Source: Candidatus Solibacter usitatus (GTDB taxonomy: Bacteria; Acidobacteriota; Terriglobia; Bryobacterales; Bryobacteraceae). From it: a DNA stretch of 43,188 nucleotides. Where the stretch lies: assembly GCA_016191645.1 (NCBI GenBank), contig JACPVQ010000119.1, positions 1 to 43,188 of the forward strand, given 5' to 3'. This document shows, piece after piece, positions 9,149-18,204 of this stretch. The notes below the pieces were generated by a model. It was given only the letters and a program-made list of their open reading frames with translations, did not search any database and had not been told where the DNA came from. Every line of letters begins with the position of its first letter. The first letter of the stretch is position 1. The position numbers and the translations under genes are program-made.

Positions 9149-10468
9149 CTACCCAACCACCACCAGCGGGTTTTCCACGCCCGCCATCGAGATTTGCGTC
9201 TTCGCTATCTTCGCTTCAAACTCGTGGCGGAACTTCCGGACAATCGATTGTGTGGGCAATGCCGCGGCGTCACCCAGCGGGCAGAACGTCCGCCCCAACA
9301 TGTTGTCGGCCAAATCGCCCACCAGGTCGATATCTCTTGCGGTACCCACGCCGTGATCCAACCGGGTCAACAGCTTCTTCAGCCACGCGGTACCTTCGCG
9401 GCACGGAATGCACCAGCCGCAGCTTTCATGCGCGTAGAAGTGCATGATGCGCAGAGCGGCCTTCACCATGTCCGTGGTTTCATCCATGATGACGACGCCG
9501 CCCGAACCCAGCATCGACCCGGCTTTCGCCATCGAGTCGTAATCCATGGTGAGCGGCCACGCCTCATCTCCAGTCAGCACGGGGCACGATGAGCCGCCCG
9601 GAATGAAGGCCTTCATCTTCTTTCCGCCGCGCATCCCGCCGCCCACTTCGTTAATCATCTTCTCCACGGGATAGCCCAGGGGCAGTTCGTAGACGCCCGG
9701 CTTGTTGACGTGGCCGGTGATGCAGGTCAACTTCGTTCCGCCCGCTTTGGGAATTCCAAGATCGGCCCATGCCTTGCCGCCCATTTCGATAATGGAGGGC
9801 GCGGCGCAAAATGTTTCCACGTTGTTCAGTACGGTGGGGCATTGGTACAACCCCGCGACGGCCGGGAATGGCGGCCGGATGCGCGGCTGTCCGCGTTTTC
9901 CTTCCAACGATTCCAGCAGTGCCGATTCCTCTCCGCATTCGTACGCGCCGGCGCCGGTGTGCGTGTACAGTTCAAATTCCACGCCCCGCCCGAGAATGTT
10001 CTTCCCCAGATAATTCTTCGCGTAGGCTTCGCCGATCGCTTTGTCGAGAATGTCGATGAGGTATCGATACTCGCCGCGCACGTAAATGTATCCGGCCTTT
10101 GAACCCACCGCCTGCGCGGCTATCAGAATGCCTTCAATCAACATGTGCGGATCGTTCTCGATCAGCACGCGGTCCTTGCACGTGCCCGGTTCCGATTCGT
10201 CGGCGTTGACGACGATATACTTCGGCTTCGCCGATTGACGGGGCACGAAGCCCCATTTCATGCCCGTCGGAAAACCCGCGCCGCCGCGGCCGCGCAAGTT
10301 GGAATCCTTTACTTCCTGGATGATCGCTTCCTGCGTCATGCCCAGCGTTTTTTCGAAGGACTTGTAGCCGCCGTTTGCCAGATACGTTTCGATGGAGGCG
10401 GAATTGGGAAGCCCGAACCGTTTGGTCAGGATGCGCGTTTCGAGCGGACTGGGTTCGTTATAAAGCAT
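9149..10468 (-). CDS. nuoF: NADH-quinone oxidoreductase subunit F
   Basis: The 439-residue NADH-oxidising flavoprotein of complex I. The FMN/NADH-binding glycine loop GRGGAGFPTGMKW is at residues 60-72, followed by VVNADESEPGTCKDR and AGAYECGEESALLESLEG. The N3 4Fe-4S ligands C350, C353, C356 (SCGWCIPCREG) and C396 (TFCPLGD) are all present. It lies 4 bases after nuoE and 17 bases before nuoG. It is expected to pair with NuoE in passing electrons from NADH through FMN. Confidence 0.97.
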   Translation of the reverse strand: MLYNEPSPLETRILTKRFGLPNSASIETYLANGGYKSFEKTLGMTQEAIIQEVKDSNLRGRGGAGFPTGMKWGFVPRQSAKPKYIVVNADESEPGTCKDRVLIENDPHMLIEGILIAAQAVGSKAGYIYVRGEYRYLIDILDKAIGEAYAKNYLGKNILGRGVEFELYTHTGAGAYECGEESALLESLEGKRGQPRIRPPFPAVAGLYQCPTVLNNVETFCAAPSIIEMGGKAWADLGIPKAGGTKLTCITGHVNKPGVYELPLGYPVEKMINEVGGGMRGGKKMKAFIPGGSSCPVLTGDEAWPLTMDYDSMAKAGSMLGSGGVVIMDETTDMVKAALRIMHFYAHESCGWCIPCREGTAWLKKLLTRLDHGVGTARDIDLVGDLADNMLGRTFCPLGDAAALPTQSIVRKFRHEFEAKIAKTQISMAGVENPLVVVG

Positions 10469-10472
10469 CTGG

Positions 10473-10955
10473 TCAGCTCGGCCTCTTCAGATTGTCGATG
10501 ATCTGGTCCAGCTTTTCGGGCGTCACGTTGTGATGGAAATCGTAGTTCACCTGGATGGCGGGCGCCCACGAACACGCTCCCATGCATTCCACTTCTTCCA
10601 GCGAAAATTGCCCGTCGGCGGTCACTTCCTTGTGGCCCACGCCAAGCTTCTTGCATGCGTGTTCATACAAACGGTCGCCATCCCACAGCAGGCAACTGAT
10701 GTTGGTGCAAACCTGAATGTGATGCTTCCCCATCGGCTTGCGGTGCAGCATCGAATAATAGGTAACTACTTCGTCTACCTGAACCGGCGGAATGCTCAAA
10801 CGCCTGGCGATTTCGTTGATCAGCTCCGGCGTCACCGAGCCCACTTCATCCTGCGCAAACATCAGCATGGGAATCAACGCGCTCTTTTGTTTCCCCGGGG
10901 GAAAGTTCGTCAGCAGCTTCGTGAATTTTGCTTCGAGTTCAGGAGAGAATGTCAT
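10473..10955 (-). CDS. nuoE: NADH-quinone oxidoreductase subunit E
   Basis: A 160-residue thioredoxin-fold 2Fe-2S subunit of the complex I NADH module. The cluster N1a ligands are C83 and C88 (CTNISC) and C124 and C128 (CMGAC). The helical N-terminal half includes the family stretch VDEVVTYYSMLHRKPMGKH. The length is normal. It lies 3 bases after nuoD and 4 bases before nuoF. Confidence 0.96.
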   Translation of the reverse strand: MTFSPELEAKFTKLLTNFPPGKQKSALIPMLMFAQDEVGSVTPELINEIARRLSIPPVQVDEVVTYYSMLHRKPMGKHHIQVCTNISCLLWDGDRLYEHACKKLGVGHKEVTADGQFSLEEVECMGACSWAPAIQVNYDFHHNVTPEKLDQIIDNLKRPS

Positions 10956-10958
10956 ACG

Positions 10959-12182
10959 TTAACGGTCCGTGTCGCCAAGCACGAAGTCCATGCCGCCCAG
11001 CGAGGCGATGGAATCGGCGATGGGGAATCCTTCAAAGAGCGTGGGCAGCGCTTGCAGATTACCGAAGCTCGGCGTGCGCAGAAATACGCGATGCGGCTTC
11101 GACGTTCCGTCGCTGACAACATAGTTGACCAGCTCGCCGCGCGGCGATTCAATTACCGAATAGGCCTCGCCGGCGGGCACTCGGAAGCCTTCGGTGACAA
11201 TTTTGAAATGGTAGATGAGCGACTCCATTTGGGTCTTCATCTTTTCGCGATCGGGCAAAACCACGTGCGGCGCGTCCGCCGTGTAGGGGCCGTTCGGCAT
11301 GCCCTCGTAAGCCTGTTGGATAATGCGCAGGCTTTGCTTCATCTCTTCCATGCGGATCAAGTACCGCGCATAGACGTCGTTCTGCGTCAGCGTGGGCACG
11401 TTGAAATCGAACTTGTCGTAGCCGGAATATGGATGATCCTTGCGCGCGTCCACCTTCAACCCGGCGGCGCGCAGCATGGGCCCGGTGACGCTGAGATCGA
11501 GCATGTCGTCCAGGCTGATGTAGCCGATGCCCTGCGTGCGGCGCTTGAAAATCGGATTCTCGTTGAGCAGGCCTTCCAGCATCTCAATGCGGGACGGCAT
11601 CACCTTGAGAAACTTGGCGATCCACTTCTGCCATCCGCGAGGCGCGTCCAAAGCGAGGCCGCCGATGCGGAAATAGCTGGTCATCAAACGCTGGCCGCTG
11701 AAGAATTCGAACAGCCGGAGAATCTCTTCGCGCTCGCGGAAGCAGTAAAAAAATACGCTCATCGCGCCGACGTCCAACGCGCTCGTTCCCAGCCACACCA
11801 GGTGCGAATTGATGCGCGTCACTTCCGCCAGCATGACGCGCATGAATTGCGCGCGCGCGGGAATTTCCACCTGCAGCAGCTTTTCCACCGCCAGACAGTA
11901 GCCGAGATTGTTGGAGAGATTGGCCAGGTAGTCGGTGCGATCAGTGAGCGGGACCACTTGCTGCCAGGTCCGCGTTTCGCACTGCTTCTCGATGCCGGTG
12001 TGCAGAAAGCCGATCTCCGGAACAGCCTTCGTGATGGTCTCGCCGTCCAACTCCAAAATGATGCGCAAAACGCCGTGCGTCGACGGGTGCTGCGGCCCCA
12101 TGTTCAGGACCATCTTGCGCGTTGTGCCGGTTTCCGTTTCCGGAACTTCGGCAACCGCGGTTAAGGTATCGGTGTCGACCAT
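10959..12182 (-). CDS. nuoD: NADH-quinone oxidoreductase subunit D
   Basis: The 407-residue 49-kDa-type subunit that lines the quinone site of complex I, related to NiFe hydrogenase large subunits. It shows NMGPQHPSTHGVLRIILELD, GFLHTGIEK, LTDRTDYLANLSNN and the C-terminal FVLGDTDR. NuoC and NuoD are separate here rather than fused. It starts 9 bases after nuoC. Its partner NuoB, which carries cluster N2 facing this subunit, is not encoded in this operon. Confidence 0.96.
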   Translation of the reverse strand: MVDTDTLTAVAEVPETETGTTRKMVLNMGPQHPSTHGVLRIILELDGETITKAVPEIGFLHTGIEKQCETRTWQQVVPLTDRTDYLANLSNNLGYCLAVEKLLQVEIPARAQFMRVMLAEVTRINSHLVWLGTSALDVGAMSVFFYCFREREEILRLFEFFSGQRLMTSYFRIGGLALDAPRGWQKWIAKFLKVMPSRIEMLEGLLNENPIFKRRTQGIGYISLDDMLDLSVTGPMLRAAGLKVDARKDHPYSGYDKFDFNVPTLTQNDVYARYLIRMEEMKQSLRIIQQAYEGMPNGPYTADAPHVVLPDREKMKTQMESLIYHFKIVTEGFRVPAGEAYSVIESPRGELVNYVVSDGTSKPHRVFLRTPSFGNLQALPTLFEGFPIADSIASLGGMDFVLGDTDR

Positions 12183-12191
12183 TATTTTCTC

Positions 12192-12686
12192 TTATTGCGG
12201 ATCCGCGTAACTGTATTTGTAGCCGTGAACGGGGTAATCTTTGCGCAGCGGATGTCCCTGCCAGTCTTCCGGCATCATGATGCGCTTCAGGTCCGGGTGT
12301 CCCTTAAAGACGATTCCGAACAGGTCGAACGTCTCCCGCTCATACCAATCGCTTCCGCGCCACACGCTGTAAACCGAATCGATCTCCGGCTTGTCGCCCG
12401 CCAACCGGCATTTCACGCGCAGCCAGCGGTTGGGCTGAATCGATTGCATAAGGTAGACCACTTCGAAGCGCGGTTCGCGCGGATGCCAGTCGACCGCGGT
12501 CACGCCACTGAGCCGCACGTACTTCTGATCGTTCTTGAGTAACCGGCAGACATCCAGAATCGATCCTGCGGCCACCACCAGGGTCAGCTCGCCAAGGTTG
12601 TTCGATGCTTCTTCAACAGCGTTGGGAAATGCGGCCACAACCGCGGCGACGGTGGGGTCCTGCTTCAACTCTTCCGGTATTGTCAT
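12192..12686 (-). CDS. nuoC: NADH-quinone oxidoreductase subunit C
   Basis: A 164-residue 30-kDa-type subunit of the complex I hydrophilic arm. The signature block [20 protein letters not shown] is followed by the C-terminal [13 protein letters not shown]. The ATG overlaps the nuoA stop as ATGA, so nuoA and nuoC are translationally coupled. This leaves no trace of the nuoB gene that normally stands between them. Confidence 0.96.
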   Translation of the reverse strand: MTIPEELKQDPTVAAVVAAFPNAVEEASNNLGELTLVVAAGSILDVCRLLKNDQKYVRLSGVTAVDWHPREPRFEVVYLMQSIQPNRWLRVKCRLAGDKPEIDSVYSVWRGSDWYERETFDLFGIVFKGHPDLKRIMMPEDWQGHPLRKDYPVHGYKYSYADPQ

Positions 12687-13129
12687 TTGCTCACCAATTC
12701 CGAGTTGGTCTCTTTACTCGGATTCGCCAGCCAAGGGTTGGCGCGATAGTGCCATTCTTCTTCCGCCCAATTCAGGACACCCTTTTTCCAGATGTAGAAG
12801 AAGCCCGCCATGATGAGGACTACGAAGATCAGCATCTCGACGAAGGCGACCATTTTCAGATCGCGGTAGACCACCACCCACGGGTACAGAAAGATCGCTT
12901 CAATATCGAACAGGATAAAAACCATCGCCACCAGGTAGAAACGCACGCTGAAACGTTCCTTGGCGGTGCCCACCGGATTCACTCCGCATTCGTACGGAAT
13001 GTCTTTTACCTTATTCTTTACCCGCTGTCCGATGAGAAACGCCAGACCAACCAGCGCGGCGGCGACCACGCATCCCAATACAGCTTGAAAGAGGATGGGG
13101 AAGTAAAGCTCGGGGTAAGAACTAGGCAT
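12683..13129 (-). CDS. nuoA: NADH-quinone oxidoreductase subunit A
   Basis: First gene of the nuo operon, a 148-residue membrane subunit with three hydrophobic helices. The conserved loop reads [20 protein letters not shown], and [20 protein letters not shown] follows, both diagnostic for NuoA. The hydrophilic C-terminal tail is somewhat long. The promoter at 13164-13193 would give a leader of roughly 28 bases; no strong Shine-Dalgarno sequence is seen. Confidence 0.96.
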   Translation of the reverse strand: MPSSYPELYFPILFQAVLGCVVAAALVGLAFLIGQRVKNKVKDIPYECGVNPVGTAKERFSVRFYLVAMVFILFDIEAIFLYPWVVVYRDLKMVAFVEMLIFVVLIMAGFFYIWKKGVLNWAEEEWHYRANPWLANPSKETNSELVSK

Positions 13130-13163
13130 GGTGAGAACGTAGTTGAGAGAAGCCCAACCTTTG

Positions 13164-13193
13164 ACTATAAATAGACAGGGGAAGGGGTGTCAA
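13164..13193 (-). promoter_or_regulatory. sigma-70-like promoter of the nuo operon
   Basis: On the minus strand a perfect -35 box TTGACA (13193-13188) is followed after 18 bases by TATAGT (13169-13164), five of six matches to the -10 consensus. Transcription would start near 13157, about 28 bases before the nuoA start codon. The spacer contains C-rich runs. It lies in the 118-base gap between nuoA and the regulator gene at 13248. Confidence 0.7.
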
Positions 13194-13247
13194 TTCTCGG
13201 CACTGTCCAAATCTTGCGTTCATCCTGGTCACGGGCGCAGTTTGCGG

Positions 13248-14351
13248 CTAGACGCCGTCCACGTCAACAGCCCACTGGCCCCTAGCCGCATTGATCATTT
13301 GCTGAACTTGTGGTGTGGCGTTGATCGGGATGATCTCGATGTTTGGATGGCCTTGCGCGAACACACGAAAGATTTCATCCGCGAAAGCGTGCCCTATGGT
13401 CTCGACTCCCGCGAAATCAAAAAGGACAGTTCGAAAGCGGTCTATCCTGACGAGGAGGCGTTTCGCTTGAGATCGAGAGATGAGCTTGTCATCGCCATAC
13501 TGGGCAAGCCTGACAGGCACCACGGTTTTGGTGAAGCCGTAATCGTCTCCACTTGAGAACTGATCAAAGATCTGCTTGTCGGTCCTGGCTGAATGGTTAT
13601 TCAGCTTCATGAACACTGTAGTACCGTCGTCAGCTTCGGGCCTTTCGAGTATCCAGTCCTCATCCTTTCCAAACGTGTGTGTGAAGAACACTCCGGAAGA
13701 AAGAATGTCGAACGAATCAAGAACACGGGACGTAAAGAATATCCCTTGCCCTGTATGCCGTTTTGGATCTGTCGTCAACTTGCCCTTTGCGAGTTCCAGG
13801 ATGGCGTGCCGCTCATCGGCCAAATTCATTTCGGACTGTATCTTTCGAAATATTCCAATGCCATCATCCATCAACATAATCTGAGTATTTGCTGCCGTTC
13901 TAGCAACCTTGACAAAGACGGTCTTTCCACCAGAATGGTCGAGGGCATTGTTGAACATTTCGGTTATGCAAAAGTGCCAGATGTCCATTACATTCTTTGG
14001 CAAGTTCCCGAGAACCACGGAAATATCGCGCGACCATACGAGGTCCTCCTCAATTCCGGGGCCAATGGTATACAGCTTCCGCCAATCCAGGAGCTCAGCC
14101 AATTTGTAGCGGCGATACCTTGTCTTGCCCTCTGGAATCAGGGCGCCTTCCGCGACCAAATTCTTCAGATGCTTGTTAGCTGCCTGTCTGGAGATGTTGA
14201 ACTGCGTCGCCACAAGATGGGCGATGTTGCCGGAGTTCTTCTCGATATTCGTGAGGATGAATCCGCGAACCTCCGCACCGCGTGCGCGAACCCTTCGATG
14301 ACGGACTGCAGCAGAATCCTGTGGCTCTACTACCTCCGGCAGCGATTCCAT
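13248..14351 (-). CDS. HTH - GHKL ATPase - DUF4325 (STAS-like) regulator
   Basis: A 367-residue three-part protein. Residues 28-85 form a helix-turn-helix/winged-helix-like segment (GNIAHLVATQFNISRQAANK, then RYRRYKL). Residues 115-230 form a GHKL/histidine-kinase-like ATPase: N-box EMFNNALDHS (131-140), G1 box DDGIGI (162-167) and G2-like HTGQGIFFTSR (199-209). Residues 275-355 match the STAS-like DUF4325 pattern (VPVRLAQYGD..LISRSQAKRLL, then VLFDFAGVETIGHAFADEIF). No phosphoacceptor histidine domain or membrane segment exists. The layout resembles an anti-sigma-type ATPase and an anti-anti-sigma-type domain fused to a DNA-binding domain; switch function is inferred. It has its own promoter, with twin repeats that may be its operator. 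Its position 118 bases upstream of nuoA does not prove control of nuo. Confidence 0.85.
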   Translation of the reverse strand: MESLPEVVEPQDSAAVRHRRVRARGAEVRGFILTNIEKNSGNIAHLVATQFNISRQAANKHLKNLVAEGALIPEGKTRYRRYKLAELLDWRKLYTIGPGIEEDLVWSRDISVVLGNLPKNVMDIWHFCITEMFNNALDHSGGKTVFVKVARTAANTQIMLMDDGIGIFRKIQSEMNLADERHAILELAKGKLTTDPKRHTGQGIFFTSRVLDSFDILSSGVFFTHTFGKDEDWILERPEADDGTTVFMKLNNHSARTDKQIFDQFSSGDDYGFTKTVVPVRLAQYGDDKLISRSQAKRLLVRIDRFRTVLFDFAGVETIGHAFADEIFRVFAQGHPNIEIIPINATPQVQQMINAARGQWAVDVDGV

Positions 14352-14352
14352 G

Positions 14353-14386
14353 GTTTATTGTAAATCATACTATTGTTTATTGTCAA
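14353..14386 (-). promoter_or_regulatory. leaderless promoter with twin operator-like repeats
   Basis: The minus strand has TTGACA (14386-14381), 18 bases, then TACAAT (14362-14357). The ATG at 14351 is only 5 bases past the -10 box, so the mRNA should begin at or very near the start codon. The nonamer ACAATAAAC occurs twice as direct repeats (14383-14375 and 14361-14353), 22 bases apart, about two helical turns. One copy touches the -35 box and one covers the -10 box, as expected for a repressor site. Autoregulation by the HTH protein is an inference. Confidence 0.6.
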
Positions 14387-14407
14387 CCTTAATGATCAGT
14401 TAGGTTG
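14384..14407. terminator. inverted repeat after the M36 peptidase gene
   Basis: CAACCTTAA and TTAGGTTG flank a seven-base centre, forming an imperfect hairpin 8 bases past the peptidase stop on the minus strand. No U-run follows, so intrinsic termination is uncertain. One arm overlaps the -35 box of the next gene, so it could instead belong to that promoter's control. Confidence 0.35.
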
Positions 14408-14414
14408 TTAAGGA

Positions 14415-17400
14415 TCACTTGTTGTCCACGAAGATATTGATGCCTTCCGTCAACACATTCGGAAACTCCAGCACGCCTCCATGATCGTTGAACGACACAA
14501 TGGAAAGCGTGTGGGGACCGTTCGTCAATCGTTTCGTATCGAAATCGAGATCGAAACCGATATTGGGGCAGTTCCGAATGTTCCGTAGCGTAGAGCATTC
14601 CTGGGCGCGCGGCGATCCGTATGGGATGTTTGCCACGGAAATGCCGTCCACCACCAGCAGGACGCCGAGGATGCGGCCGGACGGATCGTAAGTATGTCCC
14701 GAGACTCGCATCATTCCGCTGAGCTTGTCGTTATGTTTAGGCGTATTCAAAACGCCTACCGGAGGCAGCGTGTTGGCATTATCCAGGTTGAACGGAATCG
14801 GCGTCTGCGGGATCAGTGTGAAGCGGCCCGATTCATCCAAGACGCGGATTTGCAGGGTGTGCGGCCCGTTCTCAATCGGGATGTCGCCGAAGCGCGTATC
14901 CAACGCGAATTGGAAACCGATGTTCGGACAGTTGGTCCCGCGCGGATCGGCGGCGTTGCAGATGTCGGCCCGGGCAACCCCATATTGGGCGCGCCCAAAG
15001 CTGATCCCATCCACAAGCACGTCAACCGCGGTCACCAGCATGTTCACAACGGAGGCGTAACCGCGGACAAGTACGGTTTCCGATACCTTCGCATTCGCCG
15101 CGGGAGCCTCAATCGCACCAGTCGGCACACGCCCGGGTCCTGGGACGAGCGTGAAAGTCACAGGCTTGGCGGGAATTCCGGTAACCACGCCGCGGGAATT
15201 CGTAACCCGCACCTCCAGCGTGTGCACGCCGGGCGCAATGTTGTAAGCCGTGGGATCGATAATGCGCCGGAAGCCCACGCCTGGACACTGCGGAATGCTC
15301 TTCCCCTGGCAATAATCCTGACGCGGTGTGGCGAGCGCGACGGTACCTACCGCCTTGCCGTCGACGATGATGTCCGCTCGCCTGAGGAACGCATTGGTGT
15401 CGGCGTCGTATGTAACGCCTTGCACAATGAAGGGGCCTTCTACCGCCTGACCGTCGGCGGGCAACTCCAAAATGCCCACTGGCCCGCCGAGATTGGCGTA
15501 CGGCGGTTCCCAGATCACCACCGGAGCGGATTCCAAACTGCCGTTACCACTGTGCGTCGAGATCAGCTGCACAAACGATTCGTGGCCGTTGGAAATACCT
15601 ACCGTCGGTGTTTCCACAGGGCAGGCGCTACCGCGAAACCCTGTGGCGAGGTTCTTGTTGCCGGTCCCGTATTGGAAGGTAATCCGTCCATCCCGCGCCA
15701 GCGTCGCCGAGAAATTGACAGCATCCGGGGCTTGGAATGGCGAACCCGGTGTCGTTTCCCCAGCCCATCGGAACGTCACCGAGTCGGCTGTCCGGCTGAC
15801 ATAAACGTTTTCCCCCGTCTGCGCGGCGCCGTTGGTTCGCATGGCCATCCACATGGGCGCGACGGCAGCCAGGTACTTGAGCGACTCGATATCGTTGCAA
15901 GGCGTGAAATCGAAACTGCCAAAAGTCAGAATGCCGTTGGAATAGACTTTGACCTCGGAATACTTCTTTTCAAAGAACGGAAACTCGAAGGGCAGCGGGA
16001 AGGAAATGTTTCCAAAGGAAGTTCTCAGCCCCAGCGGCGTTTCGCCAGTGAATCGGAAAACAGGCTGCGCCAGAAATGCGGCGAAGTCGGGGTTTGTATC
16101 CACGGAAACCCGAACAATGCCAGGCCCCGCGCCAGTGTCCTCATCGTTGTAGGCCGCCGTGATCTTGTCACCCGGTACAATCTCCAACGCGCCGTCGTTC
16201 GGAGCAAGGCCCGGGTAGAACGTTCGCATCGATCCGAGAAATACGCTGCCGGAGCGGCGCAGGGTCAACGTTTCCCGATCCCCGCTCCCCGTGGTCAAGA
16301 CGATAGTGGCCGACGACTTCGTATTGTTGGAGTCCTGCAATATCACACGTACCGGCTCGCCGATGACGTATTTGTCTTCGTAGAAACGCAGCGATCCTTT
16401 TGGAGATGGCGGTTCGAAGTTAGCGGAAATATGAATGGAGTTGCCGGTGATGGTTTGCGCCAGGGCGCCCATGCCGCGTTTGGCGAATCCGGCCCAAATC
16501 TGCGCCTGGCTGGCTCCCGCGAATCCGGCACGATCGGCCAGGAGAATCGCATCGCGCATGTCGAGCATCGACGCCATGGGAGGAGCAAGCTTCATCGCGT
16601 CGACAAGGATTTGGTTGGCGCGGCGGCGTCCGTTCTTGTCGCCGAATTGAGCAATCAGATTGGCCCGCACTTCCCAAATGGCCTCGGCGAAGATCTCGCC
16701 ATCCGCATGGACTTCCGGTTCAGCCGCCACTTGCCCGAGGTTGGCGAAGGTAAGCGGATTGATCTCCATTTTCGTGGAGTAGGGCCGCGTACGATCACCG
16801 CGATCCGGCAGGTAAAGAAAGTATTCGCCAGCAGGGTACGATCCATCCGCGGGAGCGCCGTCGGGAAGCGCGAATTCCACGCCGAAATAGTCGCTGATGG
16901 CTTCACCCATCGCCCGGCCCTGCGTGGTTTCGTAAAGGCGGCTGGCCAGTCTTCTGCTCACGCCGTGCGTGTATTCGTGGTAGACAACATTGGCGTCCAT
17001 TGACGCGTCGGTGAAGAATCCGGGTAACTGGCCCCACAAACCAAAGTTGACGAAGATGAACAGCGTGGGCGCCATTCCGTCATCGCTGGTCCCTTGGAAA
17101 AGCGAGTTGTTCAGGAACGCGCCGCCCTGCGCGGCAACGCCAAACTGGGAAAGAGCGTTGATGGGGTCGCCGCCCATGCCGCCTTTCCCAAAGTTGTCCT
17201 GCTGAAAGTTGCCGGCCGCCTCGTCAAAACCGAGCGTATAGAAAAGGTCGTGCGCGCGGTTCACGAAATAAAAGAGGTTGGTGGTTGCGGCGTCCGGGTA
17301 AGCAGTCGGCGCAAGGGCTTTCGGCCCCACTTCGTAAGGAAAGCTGAAATTGAGGTCCGCCGCCACCGATGTTTTTGGCGGAGGCGGGCAATTCGCAAGG

Positions 17401-18087
17401 CCGATGGCGCAGGAACGGCCGAGAACGTTTGTACCGGCGATAGCGTTGTTGCCGGCCGTTTCGATTCCGGATACCCAACCTTTCGGCGATGCGCTGGGGT
17501 CGCCGGTGAACGGGACCAGCTTCCGCGGAACAAAAACGGGCGGACCCGTGCGCGGAACACCAGGTGTCGGGCTGGCAATGGGCGTGACTTCGTAGACCAG
17601 GCCCTGCGGAGTCTTCGCGCTCTGACGCATCGTCAAGCTTTTCTCCAACCGCCGGATTAATGGCCAACACGGCAGCTTGCACGGCAGCCATTGCGGACGC
17701 TACCGGTCGCATGGCGTCGCTGGGAGCGGACGCATTGAACAACCTGCCTCCGGCGTTCAACACGCGCCCGTCTTTGTCGATGTTGATTACCCACTCCGCG
17801 TTCTCGATATCGATTCCGTTTGCCCGCTGGCGGTAGATCTGGTGGGTTACGCCGTTGTGCTCCGTCGTGTACTCCTTATGCAGATAGACACCCGCCAAAC
17901 CCGCCGCTGAGAGATTGAGTTCTGCCGCTTTCGATTGCAGGAATTCCCTCCCAATCTCCTTCGCGGGCTTTGCGCTGGAAGCCGTCAGAGCCCCGCGGTC
18001 GTCAAACCAATGGACGGCACGCTCAGCATTTTGGGAAAAAGCGGGAAAAGAAAGGGCGGCGGCGAGACAACAAACGAAGTACTTCAA
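14415..18087 (-). CDS. secreted M36 (fungalysin-like) metallopeptidase with Ig-like repeats, frameshifted
   Basis: A secreted zinc peptidase of about 1223 residues once one base is corrected. A signal peptide (MKYFVCCLAAALSFPAFSQ) is followed by a propeptide region (residues 20-200). The catalytic domain carries HEYTH at about 370-374 and GEAISDYF with the third zinc ligand near 395, the M36 pattern. A GEVAN-like beta region follows, then three C-terminal Ig-like repeats of about 100 residues, each with VDG and the last two with CPNIGF. The start is TTG at 18087, backed by the strong AAGGAG at 18095-18100. Near residue 148 an extra base in the A-run at 17639-17642 shifts the frame: GEK-LDDASE should read GESLTMRQSAK. 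As written, translation from the start fails early. It is monocistronic and divergent from trxB. Confidence 0.88.
17639..17642 (-). other. +1 frameshift site in the M36 peptidase gene (run of four A)
   Basis: The signal-peptide/propeptide frame reads GGA GAA AAG CTT and then degenerates into arginine- and serine-rich sequence. The catalytic frame reads AGC TTG ACG ATG and continues for more than 1000 codons. Reading GAA AGC instead of GAA AAG C joins them, so one surplus A lies in or next to this run. Confidence 0.8.
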
Positions 18088-18204
18088 ACGGCAACTCCTT
18101 TGCCCCGGCGTTGCGCCGAGGAATACGTGATAGTAACAGAAACCTCTCGCGGTTCACCGGAAGGATTTTGTTAGCATGGGTTTGGGCATTCGCCTGTTCA
18201 TCTC

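Noticed and set aside
10530..12164. 544-codon plus-strand ORF opposite nuoE and nuoD
   Set aside because: Antisense shadow. The minus strand carries intact NuoE and NuoD with all ligand residues.
14694..17003. 769-codon plus-strand ORF opposite the M36 peptidase gene
   Set aside because: It is the antisense shadow of a high-GC gene. Its translation is arginine- and histidine-rich with no recognisable domain, while the minus strand gives a complete peptidase.
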